64,000 nt of DNA from UBA11986 sp963734955 (lineage in GTDB: Bacteria > Bacteroidota > Ignavibacteria > UBA10030 > UBA6906): contig CAVTJO010000014.1 in assembly GCA_963734955.1 (NCBI GenBank), positions 124,001-188,000 of the forward strand. The letters run 5' to 3'. Position 1 is the stretch's first letter. Each line of letters opens with the position of its first letter. The position numbers and the translations under genes are program-made. The notes below the pieces were generated by a model, which saw nothing but the letters and a program-made list of their open reading frames with translations, was not told the origin of the DNA and did not search any database. Positions 43,072 to 51,574 of the stretch are shown piece after piece.

Positions 43072-44088
43072 GTGAACTACCGACTGGCAGCATGTGCTGC
43101 GGCAATTCTATTCGGATTCTTCTCCACGTCAACAGCACAACAATTCATCATCAAGTTTGCGACGATCGCCCCGGAGAACTCCACATGGACGAACGTGATG
43201 CGAGAATACGACGCCGCAATCCAGAAGGAAAGTGGCGGCCGCATGAAGTTCAAGATCTACGCCGGCGGTGTACAAGGAGAGGACAAGGACGTTCTGCCGA
43301 AAATCAGGCTGGGACAGCTTCAAAGCGCGGGACTCACCGGGTTCGGTCTCGGGAGAATTGCACCGAAACTCCGCATTCTCGACTCACCATTCCTCTTTGA
43401 GAATTATGATGAAGTCGACTATCTGTACAACCAGCTTGATGCAGAGCTCAACAAGGCCCTCCTCGATAATGGCTTTGTAAACCTGGGATGGGCGGAGGTG
43501 GGGTTCGTGTACGTGTACACCAACTCTCCGGTGAGGTCGCCCGAAGACATGAAGGGCGTGAAGATGTGGATGTGGGAAGGCGATCCAATCGCACAGGCAA
43601 CATTCAAGGCATTCGGTATTGAGCCCATTCCTCTTTCGGTTGTCGATGTGTTGACTTCCCTTCAGACGGGGCTGATCAACGGAGCGTACACATCTCCGCT
43701 TGCCTGCATTGTTCTGCAGTGGAACACCCGGGTCAAATACATGATGAATGTTCCCCTCGCCGATGCATCGGGTGCGGTCGTCATCTCAAAAGCAATGTAC
43801 GACAAGATGCCCTCCGATCTGCAGGAAATTCTCGTGAGAAACGGGAAGAAGTACATGCGAGAGCTGACGTTGAAGAGTCGCAAGGAGAACGCGGACGCCA
43901 TTGAGACACTCAAGAAGACCGGAGTGCAGATTATCCAGGCCAATTCACCGAAGGCAATGGAAGAGTATCGAGCTGCTGGAAGAAAAGCCCGCCAATCGCT
44001 TGTTGGTGAGCTCTACGACCAATCCTTTCTTGATAAAGTTGAGAAGACCCTGAATACATTCCGTTCAACCCACAAATCCTCGAAATGA
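43072..44088 (+). CDS. dctP: TRAP transporter substrate-binding protein DctP
   Basis: Periplasmic solute-binding protein of a TRAP (sodium-driven) transporter. GTG at 43072 is preferred, because GAGG lies 8-9 bases upstream and the protein then opens with a signal peptide (residues 1-22, ending STAQ); the frame extends to 43021 but overlaps tatT there. Mature sequence has DctP family traits: 'IKFATIAPENSTWTNVMREYDAAI', 'GGVQGEDKDVLPKIRLGQLQ', 'RSPEDMKGVKMW' and 'PLSVVDVLTSLQTGLINGAYTSP', where the Arg/Asn positions bind the carboxylate. The ligand is therefore probably an organic acid. The TatT partner and the DctQM membrane subunits flank it. Confidence 0.93.
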   Translation: MNYRLAACAAAILFGFFSTSTAQQFIIKFATIAPENSTWTNVMREYDAAIQKESGGRMKFKIYAGGVQGEDKDVLPKIRLGQLQSAGLTGFGLGRIAPKLRILDSPFLFENYDEVDYLYNQLDAELNKALLDNGFVNLGWAEVGFVYVYTNSPVRSPEDMKGVKMWMWEGDPIAQATFKAFGIEPIPLSVVDVLTSLQTGLINGAYTSPLACIVLQWNTRVKYMMNVPLADASGAVVISKAMYDKMPSDLQEILVRNGKKYMRELTLKSRKENADAIETLKKTGVQIIQANSPKAMEEYRAAGRKARQSLVGELYDQSFLDKVEKTLNTFRSTHKSSK

Positions 44089-44586
44089 ATCTGCTCCGGG
44101 CTCTTGATCGCTTCTTCTCGAGGATCGAGTATATCCTCCTTGTCGTGTTTCTGGGAAGCATGGTTCTTCTTGCGTTCACCCAGGTGATTCTCAGAAACGT
44201 ATTCGGGACGGGGATTGTATGGGCTGATACCATCGTACGCCACCTTGTTCTCTGGTCGGGCTTTGTCGGGGCCGCGCTGGCAACCAGCGATGAGCGGCAT
44301 ATCAGCATTGATGCGCTGACCAAGTTCCTTTCCCTCCGGACGAGACACATCGTCATGATTTTCACGAGCCTGTTTGCGGTCATCGTCTGCTACTACCTCG
44401 GCACAGCAGCCTGGGGCTATGTGGTTGAGGAACGGACCAATGGCGGAGAACTCGTCCTCTCCATCCCGACGTGGGTTGCCCTGCTGATTATCCCCTCGGG
44501 GTATTTTCTCATTGCGCTGCATTTCCTCGTCAAGAATGATGGAGAACGTTGTCAGCACGTTCATGAAGCAGCCGGAGGCCCGGTAA
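44085..44586 (+). CDS. dctQ: TRAP transporter small permease DctQ, +1 frameshift near 44535
   Basis: Small membrane subunit of about 166 residues once repaired. Four hydrophobic segments; family pattern 'AFTQVILRNVFGTGIVWADTIVRHLVLWSGFVGAALA' and 'RHISIDALT' are visible. As sequenced, the frame runs past the normal end into unrelated residues ('NDGERCQHVHEAA...'). The other frame, from an ATG at 44536, gives 'MMENVVSTFMKQPEAR' and stops at TAA 44584-44586, two bases before the DctM start. One extra base within 44532-44536 is enough to explain both. The ATG start overlaps the dctP stop in ATGA. Confidence 0.88.
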
Positions 44587-44588
44587 GG

Positions 44589-45870
44589 ATGGATACGGTT
44601 CTTATTGGTGTCGGACTTGCGACTTCTTGCATTGCTGGGCGCACCTCTGTTTACGATCATCGGTGCAATTGCGATGCTCGCCTTTGCCGGCGAAGGAATC
44701 AGCCCTTCGGCGGTGATTGTTGAGCTCTACCGCATCGGCAGCAACCCGACACTTGTTGCAATCCCGTTGTTTACATTTGCCGGTTACACACTTGCACAGA
44801 GTGGCGCACCAACGCGGCTCGTCAACCTGGCACGCGCATTCTTTGGCACCATTCCGGGCGGACTCGCCGTTGTTGCGCTCGTTACATGCGCGCTCTTCAC
44901 GGCTTTCACAGGCGCATCGGGAGTCACGATCGTCGCACTCGGAGGTTTGCTGTATCCGATTCTTCTCAAAGAGAAATATCCGGAGAGATTCTCGCTTGGA
45001 CTCATCACGACATCCGGAAGTCTCGGATTGCTTTTCCCGCCGAGCCTCCCGTTGATCCTGTACGCCATCACCAGCAATATCAGCATCGACAAACTGTTTG
45101 CTGCCGGCATTGTCCCGGGTGTTCTGCTTGTAATCGTCCTTTCGGCATACGGAATTCGACAGGGCAGGAAGTCGCACATCCCGAAGATTCCGTTCACATG
45201 GTCAAACGTGGGCAACGCTGTCAAGGCCGCCGGTTGGGAAATTCCCTTGCCGTTTCTGATCATCGGCGGGATCTATTCCGGCCTGTTCACAGCAACAGAA
45301 GCCGCTGCGGTGACCGCTTTCTACGTACTCGTCGTTGAAGTCTTTGTCTACAGGGACCTTAACCTCTTCAAGGATATTCCCCGGGTGATGAAGGAGAGCA
45401 TGATACTCGTCGGGGCAATCATCATGATTATCTGCACCGCCATGGGCCTGACGAATTATCTCGTCGATCAGGAAGTGCCGATGAGGCTTTTTGAATTCAC
45501 GAAGACCTTTATCTCCAGCCCCACGATGTTTCTCGTCATCCTCAACATTTTCCTTATTATTGTGGGAATGATGATGGATATTTTCTCGGCAATCATTGTT
45601 GTGGTACCGCTTATCATCCCGATCGCTGCCGCCTACCAAATCAACCCGGTTCATTTGGGCATCATCTTCCTCACGAACCTTGAAATCGGGTATCTTACTC
45701 CTCCGGTCGGCTTGAACCTCTTCATTTCCAGCATCCGTTTTGAAAAACCGGTGTTCACGGTGGTGAGGGCAACCCTTCCTTACATCGTAATCCTCGTCGT
45801 CGCGCTCATCGTAATCACATACGTTCCGGACCTAAGCCTCTGGCTCGGCTCATCGCTTGGAGTAAAGTAG
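44589..45870 (+). CDS. dctM: TRAP transporter large permease DctM, +1 frameshift near 44621
   Basis: Multi-spanning subunit, about 427 residues once repaired, with ~12 hydrophobic segments that form the sodium/solute pathway. The initial frame from ATG 44589 (just after AAGG) reads 'MDTVLIGVGLA' and then fails, while the next frame picks up 'LLALLGAPLFTIIGAIAMLAFAGEG' and continues to the stop. Removing one base of 'gcga' at 44619-44622 gives the family-like 'GLALLALLGAPLF'. An ORF beginning at TTG 44605 is the uncorrected version. Later motifs include 'GASGVTIVALGGLLYPIL', 'GLLFPPSLPLILYAI' and 'GYLTPPVGLNLF', typical for DctM. Confidence 0.9.
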
Positions 45871-45912
45871 GAGGTCAGTCCGGAACAGCGATCTCAATGA
45901 ACCAATCATCAG

Positions 45913-47277
45913 ATGCTTCATATAAGAACGAGAATTACTGAGCCCACGGTGCTTTTCCTAAGCGTCGTCAAGTGGGTTGTGTTGGCGACGGCGGCCGGTG
46001 CTATCGTTGGCCTTGCAACCGGGGGATTCCTGAAACTTTTGAACCTCTCCATCGTCACCAGCCAGCAGTATCCATACACCTTTCTGCTCCTGCCACTTGC
46101 TTTGTTTGGAAGTTCCTTGCTGGTGGAATACCTCGCACCGGATGCAAGAGGTCACGGAACAGAAAAAGTGATTGAGGCGATTCATAGACGGTCCGGCAAA
46201 ATTGCGGCGCCCGTCGTCCCGGTGAAATTGGCTGCAACAATTCTCACACTCGGGATAGGCGGCTCGGCCGGAAAGGAAGGTCCGTGTGCACAGATAGGAG
46301 CCGGACTATCATCACTCCTGGCAGACATCCTCAGATTCGATGACCACGACCGAAAGAAGCTCGTCGTATGCGGTATTAGTGCCGGGTTCGCCGCGGTCTT
46401 TGGAACACCGATCGCGGGCTCGATTTTCGGGGTGGAGGTACTGTTTGTCGGGAGTATTCTCTATGACGTCCTCCTCCCGTCATTCATCGCCGGGGTCACG
46501 AGCTACCAGGTTGCCACCTCTCTTGGCGTCACCTACTTCCATCAACCGATTACTTTTGTTCCAGTCTTCTCCGAGTCGTTTATGCTGAAGGTCGTTCTGG
46601 CGGGAATCCTCTTCGGCATCTGCGCGATGTTTCTCATAGAGATGCTCAAGGTCGGCGAAAGAATTTCCGGCAGACTCCATGTCTGGACACCTGTAAAGGG
46701 TCTCATCGGCGGGGGACTCCTCGTCATCCTCGCGCTTATCTTTTCGACACAATATCTCGGGCTCGGGCTCACTACCATTGAGTCTTGCCTGAAGGGGGAT
46801 CCGGGACAGTGGTATGCTTTCCTCATGAAGCCGGTGTTCACCAGCATTACATTGAGCTTTGGCGGAAGCGGAGGAATCGTCACGCCGATCTTCTTCGTGG
46901 GAGCAACCGCGGGGGCTACGCTTGCCTTCCTTCTTGGTTGGAATGTCTCAACCTTTTCGGCTATCGGGTTGGTCAGTGTCCTTGCCGGCGCGGCCAATAC
47001 TCCGATCGCTGCGAGCATTCTTGCCGTCGAGTTGTTCGGTCCCGCGATCGCTCCGTACGCAACCATCGCGTGTGTGATCAGTTTTCTCATGACAGGACAC
47101 AGAAGTGTGTACCCGTCGCAAATACTGTCCATTGGCAAGTCGGCGTCGATCGAAGTGGAGCTGGGAAAAGTGATCGAAGATGCCGAGATCTCTTACAAGC
47201 CCCGGGAGCGGGAGTTCGTGCATACGTTCGTGAAGCTGATGAAGGCCATTGAGGAAAGAGTTCGCAGACATGTTTGA
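45913..47277 (+). CDS. ClC family chloride channel/transporter
   Basis: 454-residue ClC protein with the conserved anion-selectivity sequences 'GGSAGKEGPCAQIG' (residues about 117-130) and 'AGFAAVFGTPIAGSIFGVEVL' (about 156-176). 'GGSGGIVTPIFFVGA' (about 317-331) and 'AANTPIAASILAVELFG' follow. The gating glutamate expected in GxEGP is present (KEGP). No CBS domains; a short hydrophilic tail ends the protein. It may act as a Cl-/H+ antiporter or channel; sequence alone does not decide. It lies 42 bases after dctM, so read-through from the TRAP operon is possible and charge balancing is conceivable. ATG at 45913 lacks a clear ribosome binding site. Confidence 0.9.
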   Translation: MLHIRTRITEPTVLFLSVVKWVVLATAAGAIVGLATGGFLKLLNLSIVTSQQYPYTFLLLPLALFGSSLLVEYLAPDARGHGTEKVIEAIHRRSGKIAAPVVPVKLAATILTLGIGGSAGKEGPCAQIGAGLSSLLADILRFDDHDRKKLVVCGISAGFAAVFGTPIAGSIFGVEVLFVGSILYDVLLPSFIAGVTSYQVATSLGVTYFHQPITFVPVFSESFMLKVVLAGILFGICAMFLIEMLKVGERISGRLHVWTPVKGLIGGGLLVILALIFSTQYLGLGLTTIESCLKGDPGQWYAFLMKPVFTSITLSFGGSGGIVTPIFFVGATAGATLAFLLGWNVSTFSAIGLVSVLAGAANTPIAASILAVELFGPAIAPYATIACVISFLMTGHRSVYPSQILSIGKSASIEVELGKVIEDAEISYKPREREFVHTFVKLMKAIEERVRRHV

Positions 47278-47353
47278 TGCGGACACAATTGTATGCGGCT
47301 CTTGATATTCTGACTTATAATTGCAAGCTTAAAGTGGCTTCACTATTCACCAG

Positions 47354-47701
47354 ATGCTGCGGTCAATACGATACATATCGCTGAGCCTCTTCGCCTGCGT
47401 CTATCTTGCTGTTTCACTCGCAGGATTGATCGGTACTTTGTCTTTGCCGGCCATCTCATCGGGCCCCCAGAAGATTGCATCCGCCACCGCCGGAGCAAAA
47501 GAGAAGCCCAGGATCTTCTGGTCACAGCGTCGACACACACCCGCAGTAAAGCACGCCCCTCTTTCGGGTGGTGCATTCATCGCAGAGCTGAATCCAACAA
47601 GGAAGGAACGCGGCGTTGGGTTCCCTCAGCTCGATCAGATATCGCCGTACTCGCCCGTCCATTCTGCGAGACAGTCCGACAGGGCTCCACCCCTCGCGTA
47701 A
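47354..47701 (+). CDS. Small exported protein of unknown function, 115 aa
   Basis: Probable small secreted or membrane-anchored protein. A strongly hydrophobic N-terminus (about residues 7-34) reads as a signal or anchor. The rest is polar and Pro-rich, with 'WSQRRHTPAVKHAPLSGGAF' near residues 56-75 and 'ARQSDRAPPLA' at the end. I do not recognise the family. There is no clear ribosome binding site; a possible weak promoter (TTG, 24-base spacer, TATAATTG, one mismatch from the consensus) lies 30 bases upstream. It occupies an otherwise empty gap between the ClC gene and the 42-residue gene. Confidence 0.5.
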   Translation: MLRSIRYISLSLFACVYLAVSLAGLIGTLSLPAISSGPQKIASATAGAKEKPRIFWSQRRHTPAVKHAPLSGGAFIAELNPTRKERGVGFPQLDQISPYSPVHSARQSDRAPPLA

Positions 47702-47805
47702 TCTCTCTCTGCAAAAGTAGTCACCATTGACGGAAGGCTCCTGCCCGCCATCTGCGCGGTGCTGTCGCGTCTGTCATTCCATGCTTCTTGAAGGAGATTA
47801 CCACG

Positions 47806-47934
47806 ATGAAGAATACAGAGGAACATCGGCAGGATTCCAAGGAGTCACAATCCTCCTGGCAATTCTATTGTGTCATTTCCGCCATTGCAATTGGCATTCT
47901 GATGGTCATCCTGAAGGGAATCGGAATATTCTAG
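47806..47934 (+). CDS. 42-residue single-pass membrane peptide
   Basis: A short reading frame with a strong ribosome binding site, AAGGAG (47791-47796), 9 bases before the ATG. The product has a polar, glutamate- and glutamine-rich first 18 residues and a hydrophobic stretch 'FYCVISAIAIGILMVILKGI' to its end (IF). It is predicted as a small membrane protein with its N-terminus in the cytoplasm or periplasm unresolved. No homologue is recognised. It falls between the 115-residue gene and the convergent 472-residue gene; the setting, close to genes of osmotic stress, is suggestive but not proof of function. Confidence 0.6.
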   Translation: MKNTEEHRQDSKESQSSWQFYCVISAIAIGILMVILKGIGIF

Positions 47935-48021
47935 CACCTGGAAAGACAAGAAAGGGGGGATTTGTGGGAGAGGAATAGTGTACCGGTCTTCCTCCAATAG
48001 AGAGGCAAAAGGAAGACTGTA

Positions 48022-49440
48022 CTATCGATTGACCGGCTGATAGCCGAACAGACCGCGCCTCTTGATGATATCGGCAGCGGAACGCGGCACCATTTGTTCC
48101 CACGAAGGGTCCCCGGAATGAATCCTGCTGAGAACATCCTGTGGAAAGATGTGCAGTCCTCGTTCATCGACGTTCTCAATGGGAACCATCATGCCGTTTT
48201 CCAATATGTATTGATGAAGGTGCTGGATGTGTGGATCCACATCAACCTCGCGCATTGTGAGCAGTTTGCCCGAGACAGGGTCTCTTGAGGGATAGACACA
48301 AAGCTTCACAGCTCCACAGAACAATTGCCCGAGTCCCTCAAGTATCCCTCCCGGGAGGTCAACGTAGTACTTCGGGTCGAGCAACTCTTTCAGTCCGGGA
48401 ACTCCCAATGCAAATACAACAGGAGCCTGCGTGTAGCTCCTCAGGCATTTGGCAAGTCGGAAGTAAGGTCCGTAGCTCGTAATCATCACATCATAGCCCA
48501 ACCCACCCAGCACATCGGCCCTTGCCAGGAAATCCGCATGATCCAGCTTGTCGCCTTGGAGAAGATTCTTCAGAGTCATCTCCAGCACAACCACAGGCTC
48601 TCCGGTACCAGACATGGTCTCCTCTCTGAAGAGAGCCTTGGCGCGTTCTATCATGTCAATGGTTAGATTGGTCACCGGTCGAAAACTCCCACGCTCGACG
48701 AGCACGGACCTCTTGTGGAGCACATCGGCAGGCTGCACCACTTCACCGGCGGCGGTGAACATGACCGCCCCTGTGAACGCCTGAATGACAAGCTGAAGTA
48801 CCGTCAACCGATTGTCAACATCGGAGAAACACGGGCCGGAAAACCTGATGAGGTCCACCTCGATGCGCTCCCGCGTCAATCCGTCCATCAACGAGGCAAT
48901 CAACTCTTCGGGTTCTGCGCCATGATAACAGGCTCCGTACAGAAGGTTTACGCCAAGCACTCCGATTGCTTCTTGCTCGCGGACATTCTCATTATCGAGC
49001 ATGCGGACATGCAGGATGATTTCCGATGGTGGCGCATCGACCTTGTGCTGGAATCGCACACCCATCCACCCATGACCACCTTCATGGTGCGTGAAGCTGC
49101 GTGTCGCCATGGTGTCCGCGAAGACGAAAAACGTCGTTCCTGACGGTCGGCGGCCGCCGAGTTGTTGGACAAGCAGATCGAATTCCTGCGCAAGGATGGC
49201 TTCAAGTCGTTCCCGACTGACGTACCGGTCGCAGCGGCCATAGAGTGAATCGCTCACCGCCATGTCATACGCGGAAATGGTTTTCGCTACTGTTCCGGCT
49301 GCACCCCCCACATGGAAGAACCACCGCGCGACCTCCTGGCCGGCACCGATTTCGGCAAACGTGCCATGCTTCGCCATGTCAACATTGATGCGAAGCGCCT
49401 TCTGATGAGTGCTGGTCTCACGAGCCATCAAGGTATCCAT
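48022..49440 (-). CDS. Conserved cytoplasmic protein of unknown function, 472 aa
   Basis: A soluble protein without signal peptide or membrane segment. It opens with 'LRINVDMAKHGTFAEIGAGQEVARWFFHVGGAAGTVAKTISAYDMAVSD', which strongly suggests an ordered domain; further on come 'SFTHHEGGHGWMGVRF' with His pairs, 'NLLYGACYHG', 'LLDPKYYVDLPGGILEGLG' and a long C-terminal region. I recall near-identical sequence in cyanobacteria and other phyla, sometimes labelled TonB-dependent receptor, which this sequence does not support (no signal, no barrel). No enzymatic motif is certain. The start ATG 49440 has GGAGGA 6 bases upstream. It is the last gene of a minus-strand operon behind GDH (37 bases apart). 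Confidence 0.8.
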   Translation of the reverse strand: MDTLMARETSTHQKALRINVDMAKHGTFAEIGAGQEVARWFFHVGGAAGTVAKTISAYDMAVSDSLYGRCDRYVSRERLEAILAQEFDLLVQQLGGRRPSGTTFFVFADTMATRSFTHHEGGHGWMGVRFQHKVDAPPSEIILHVRMLDNENVREQEAIGVLGVNLLYGACYHGAEPEELIASLMDGLTRERIEVDLIRFSGPCFSDVDNRLTVLQLVIQAFTGAVMFTAAGEVVQPADVLHKRSVLVERGSFRPVTNLTIDMIERAKALFREETMSGTGEPVVVLEMTLKNLLQGDKLDHADFLARADVLGGLGYDVMITSYGPYFRLAKCLRSYTQAPVVFALGVPGLKELLDPKYYVDLPGGILEGLGQLFCGAVKLCVYPSRDPVSGKLLTMREVDVDPHIQHLHQYILENGMMVPIENVDERGLHIFPQDVLSRIHSGDPSWEQMVPRSAADIIKRRGLFGYQPVNR

Positions 49441-49476
49441 CTGCTGTCCTCCGGAAGGAGAGCTTCGTTCAAACCG

Positions 49477-50586
49477 TCATGCCTTTGCCCATTCGATGAC
49501 GGCTTTGATCTCGTCGGGCGGATGGTGCCCCAGAGCCTCTGCAAAATCTGAGAATGGATATACGTGGGTGATAAGTTTCTCCGCATGGTTGTTCCACCGG
49601 AGGTTTGCATGTGTCAGATCATCGACTGCCATTTGATAGTGGTCGCGGGCAGCATTCACGCTCCCGACAATCACCTGATTTTGCAGTACGAGTTTGCGCA
49701 TCAGGCTCGCACCGGAGATTTGCAGAGGACGATCACCACCGGGAATACCCGTAAGAACAAAGACACCATTCGTCGCGAGAGCATCCAGCAAACTGAAATC
49801 CAGCGATGCAATTCCGGCGGCCTCAAGAATCATGTCCATTGGACCGATCACGTCATCCACCCTGTCTGCTGGTACCTTGCGGCCATCGATGTACTTTCCA
49901 CCAATGGAAACCAACCATTTTGGCCGGGCGGTGTTCTCGTCTACAATGTCCAGGCCAAATACTTCGGCACCGCGCAGGCGCAAGATCATTGCCGCGAGCA
50001 GCCCCACCGGCCCCAAACCAGCAACGAGACATCGGCGGCCAAACAACCAGTCCGGGGTTGCCAGAGCATCGGGCAAACGCGATGCTTGAAGCCGGACAGC
50101 CTCATCGATCGCCTTTTCAACAACCGAAGTCGGCTCCGTTAAGACCCCGGCAGATTGAAGCCCTTGAGGAACCTGGACGACGTACTGCTCACCATCCACA
50201 ACATACTCTGCGTTGTACCCATCCTTCCCCCAGATCCCGCGCTCATGAAAGTCACCCGTCGTGCACATGTCGGCGCGATTGACTTCACAGGGGGTACATT
50301 TCCCGCACCCGCGACGCACCGTAAAGACGGCGAGATCGCCCGGCTTCACACGAGTTACAGACGAGCCGATCCCGACAACCCTGCCCAGCATTTCATGACC
50401 GATGACGAGTTCCCTCTGCCCTTCAGGTGCACGCGCCCGTCCTCCCGCCGTTTCTTCACGATCAGTCCCGCAGACACCAACACGCAACACCTTCATTTTG
50501 ATTTCATCACTGCCGGAGATGGTCGGTTCAGGGCGATCCAGAAGACGTATCGAGGTGCTTCCGGGAAGTAAAGCAATCGCTTTCAT
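49477..50586 (-). CDS. gdh: Zinc-dependent glucose 1-dehydrogenase-like MDR dehydrogenase
   Basis: 369-residue medium-chain dehydrogenase. The start is taken at ATG 50586 (MKAIAL); upstream in-frame codons lack support. Catalytic Zn site: 'VCGTDREE' and 'GHEMLG' near residues 35-70. The structural zinc site is a four-Cys cluster, 'CGKCTPCEVNRADMC'. 'GLGPVGLLAAMILRLRG' is the dinucleotide fold, and 'VRLQ...AVDDLTHANLRWN' fits the archaeal-type glucose dehydrogenase family (GDH). It oxidises D-glucose (or related aldoses) to the lactone, possibly feeding glucose released by trehalose turnover. The upstream DUF2007 gene ends 34 bases earlier. Confidence 0.85.
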   Translation of the reverse strand: MKAIALLPGSTSIRLLDRPEPTISGSDEIKMKVLRVGVCGTDREETAGGRARAPEGQRELVIGHEMLGRVVGIGSSVTRVKPGDLAVFTVRRGCGKCTPCEVNRADMCTTGDFHERGIWGKDGYNAEYVVDGEQYVVQVPQGLQSAGVLTEPTSVVEKAIDEAVRLQASRLPDALATPDWLFGRRCLVAGLGPVGLLAAMILRLRGAEVFGLDIVDENTARPKWLVSIGGKYIDGRKVPADRVDDVIGPMDMILEAAGIASLDFSLLDALATNGVFVLTGIPGGDRPLQISGASLMRKLVLQNQVIVGSVNAARDHYQMAVDDLTHANLRWNNHAEKLITHVYPFSDFAEALGHHPPDEIKAVIEWAKA

Positions 50587-50620
50587 CGTTCGTTCTTCGT
50601 TTCTGGTCCTTGATCCATCG

Positions 50621-50830
50621 CTACCGGCCTTTCGCTTCAAGAATTCTGCGAGCACTCTCCTCGTCCTCTATGGAGACAAGTAACCGGACTCCCTCCGTTC
50701 CCTGCAACGAAGGAAACATGCTCCCGCCGTCATCCTTTATGATCGCCGCTTCAATTCCTGAAGCTTCCAGATGACCCTTCGCCAGCTCTGCATCGATCTC
50801 GTTTGCGAATTTACCAACAACGACGTTCAT
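50621..50830 (-). CDS. DUF2007-like small signal-transducing protein, 69 aa
   Basis: Short acidic protein, 'MNVVVGKFANEIDAELAKGHLEASGIEAAIIKDD...GVRLLVSIEDEESARRILEAK', a two-strand/two-helix unit that matches the DUF2007 (putative prokaryotic signal transducing) family. These small domains are thought to bind a partner or ligand, but the function is unknown. It starts at ATG 50830, 21 bases after the DUF4404 stop at 50852, and ends 34 bases before GDH, so it is the second gene of a four-gene operon. Confidence 0.8.
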   Translation of the reverse strand: MNVVVGKFANEIDAELAKGHLEASGIEAAIIKDDGGSMFPSLQGTEGVRLLVSIEDEESARRILEAKGR

Positions 50831-50851
50831 GGCCGTTACTCCGTTTCGTGC

Positions 50852-51184
50852 CTATATGCCCATGTTCGCGAGGACAGTACAAATGTAATTCACATCCTCC
50901 ACAAGCTTTGGGTGTGAGACCTCGAAACCCTTTACCGAAGCTGCGAGACCATCAATTGACAGCTTGAGGAGCGCAGGGTTTCTTTCACGACGAACTGCCT
51001 CGTGCGTCGACCGTTCCATGAATCCAGCAATGCTCTCCGCATGCTCGGCGTGGGTTTCCGAAAGCCGGGCGATCTCCGACTTGAGGGAAGAAAGCAAACG
51101 CAGTAGTTCGGTTCTTTTTCGTCCGGTAAGACGCGTGTCATCGCGGAGTTTTGCCTCTATCTTCTCAACGGTGTCTTGTATCAT
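50852..51184 (-). CDS. DUF4404-like protein, 110 aa
   Basis: A helical protein with a coiled-coil-like first half ('KIEAKLRDDTRLTGRKRTELLRLLSSLKSEIARLSETHAEHAESI') and a conserved C-terminal half ending 'FEVSHPKLVEDVNYICTVLANMGI', which resembles DUF4404 family ends. Function unknown. The start ATG is 51182-51184; a longer frame to 51271 reads into non-coding-like sequence. It is the first gene of the minus-strand operon DUF4404 - DUF2007 - GDH - 472-aa protein. Upstream, 390 bases (51185-51574) separate it from the divergent mscS gene. Confidence 0.75.
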   Translation of the reverse strand: MIQDTVEKIEAKLRDDTRLTGRKRTELLRLLSSLKSEIARLSETHAEHAESIAGFMERSTHEAVRRERNPALLKLSIDGLAASVKGFEVSHPKLVEDVNYICTVLANMGI

Positions 51185-51405
51185 CGATTCAGTCCCCGGT
51201 ATGTGTGATGCACTGATACTACAATGAGATGGATGAAGTAACCAAAAGCACGTGGTTGAAAAATAGCACACTCTGGAAGAAGAAACAAGCTTCTATCATA
51301 CCGGAGTAAAGATCGCGTCCATTCCTAATGCGGAATCGCATTGCCTTCACGCGCGACTCGAGAGCGTGGGCTTCGGAGGCTTTTGCCCCGGTGAGTAGCG
51401 TCCAA

Positions 51406-51420
51406 CTCCCATGAGGGAGG
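51406..51420 (+). other. Short hairpin in the divergent DUF4404/mscS gap
   Basis: The 390-base gap 51185-51574 holds no gene. The clearest structure is CTCCC-ATGA-GGGAG around 51406-51419, embedded in a GC-rich stretch (51360-51440) with further potential pairing. About 140 bases later the mscS frame opens. A weak TTG...TTAGTTTG pair (near 51458-51485) could be its promoter. The stretch might be a structured leader of mscS; no known riboswitch class is recognised. Confidence 0.3.
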
Positions 51421-51574
51421 CCAATCCTATGGGTCCGGTATTCCAATGTGGTTGCTTGACATTTTCGATAGGAATCTTAGTTTGTTGGAATCACGCGATG
51501 CCGATCTCACAGTATTATTCAGGCATTCTGGATGTTTCTCCCGACCGGATTTTAATAACAGTGCAGAGTCTGCT

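Noticed and set aside
47727..47978. 83-codon plus-strand frame over the 42-residue gene
   Set aside because: It lacks a ribosome binding site and sensible sequence; the 42-codon frame at 47806 has AAGGAG and a clear helix.
51360..51440. c-di-AMP (ydaO) or other known riboswitch before mscS
   Set aside because: GC-rich pairing segments are present, but the conserved core bases of the known classes were not found.
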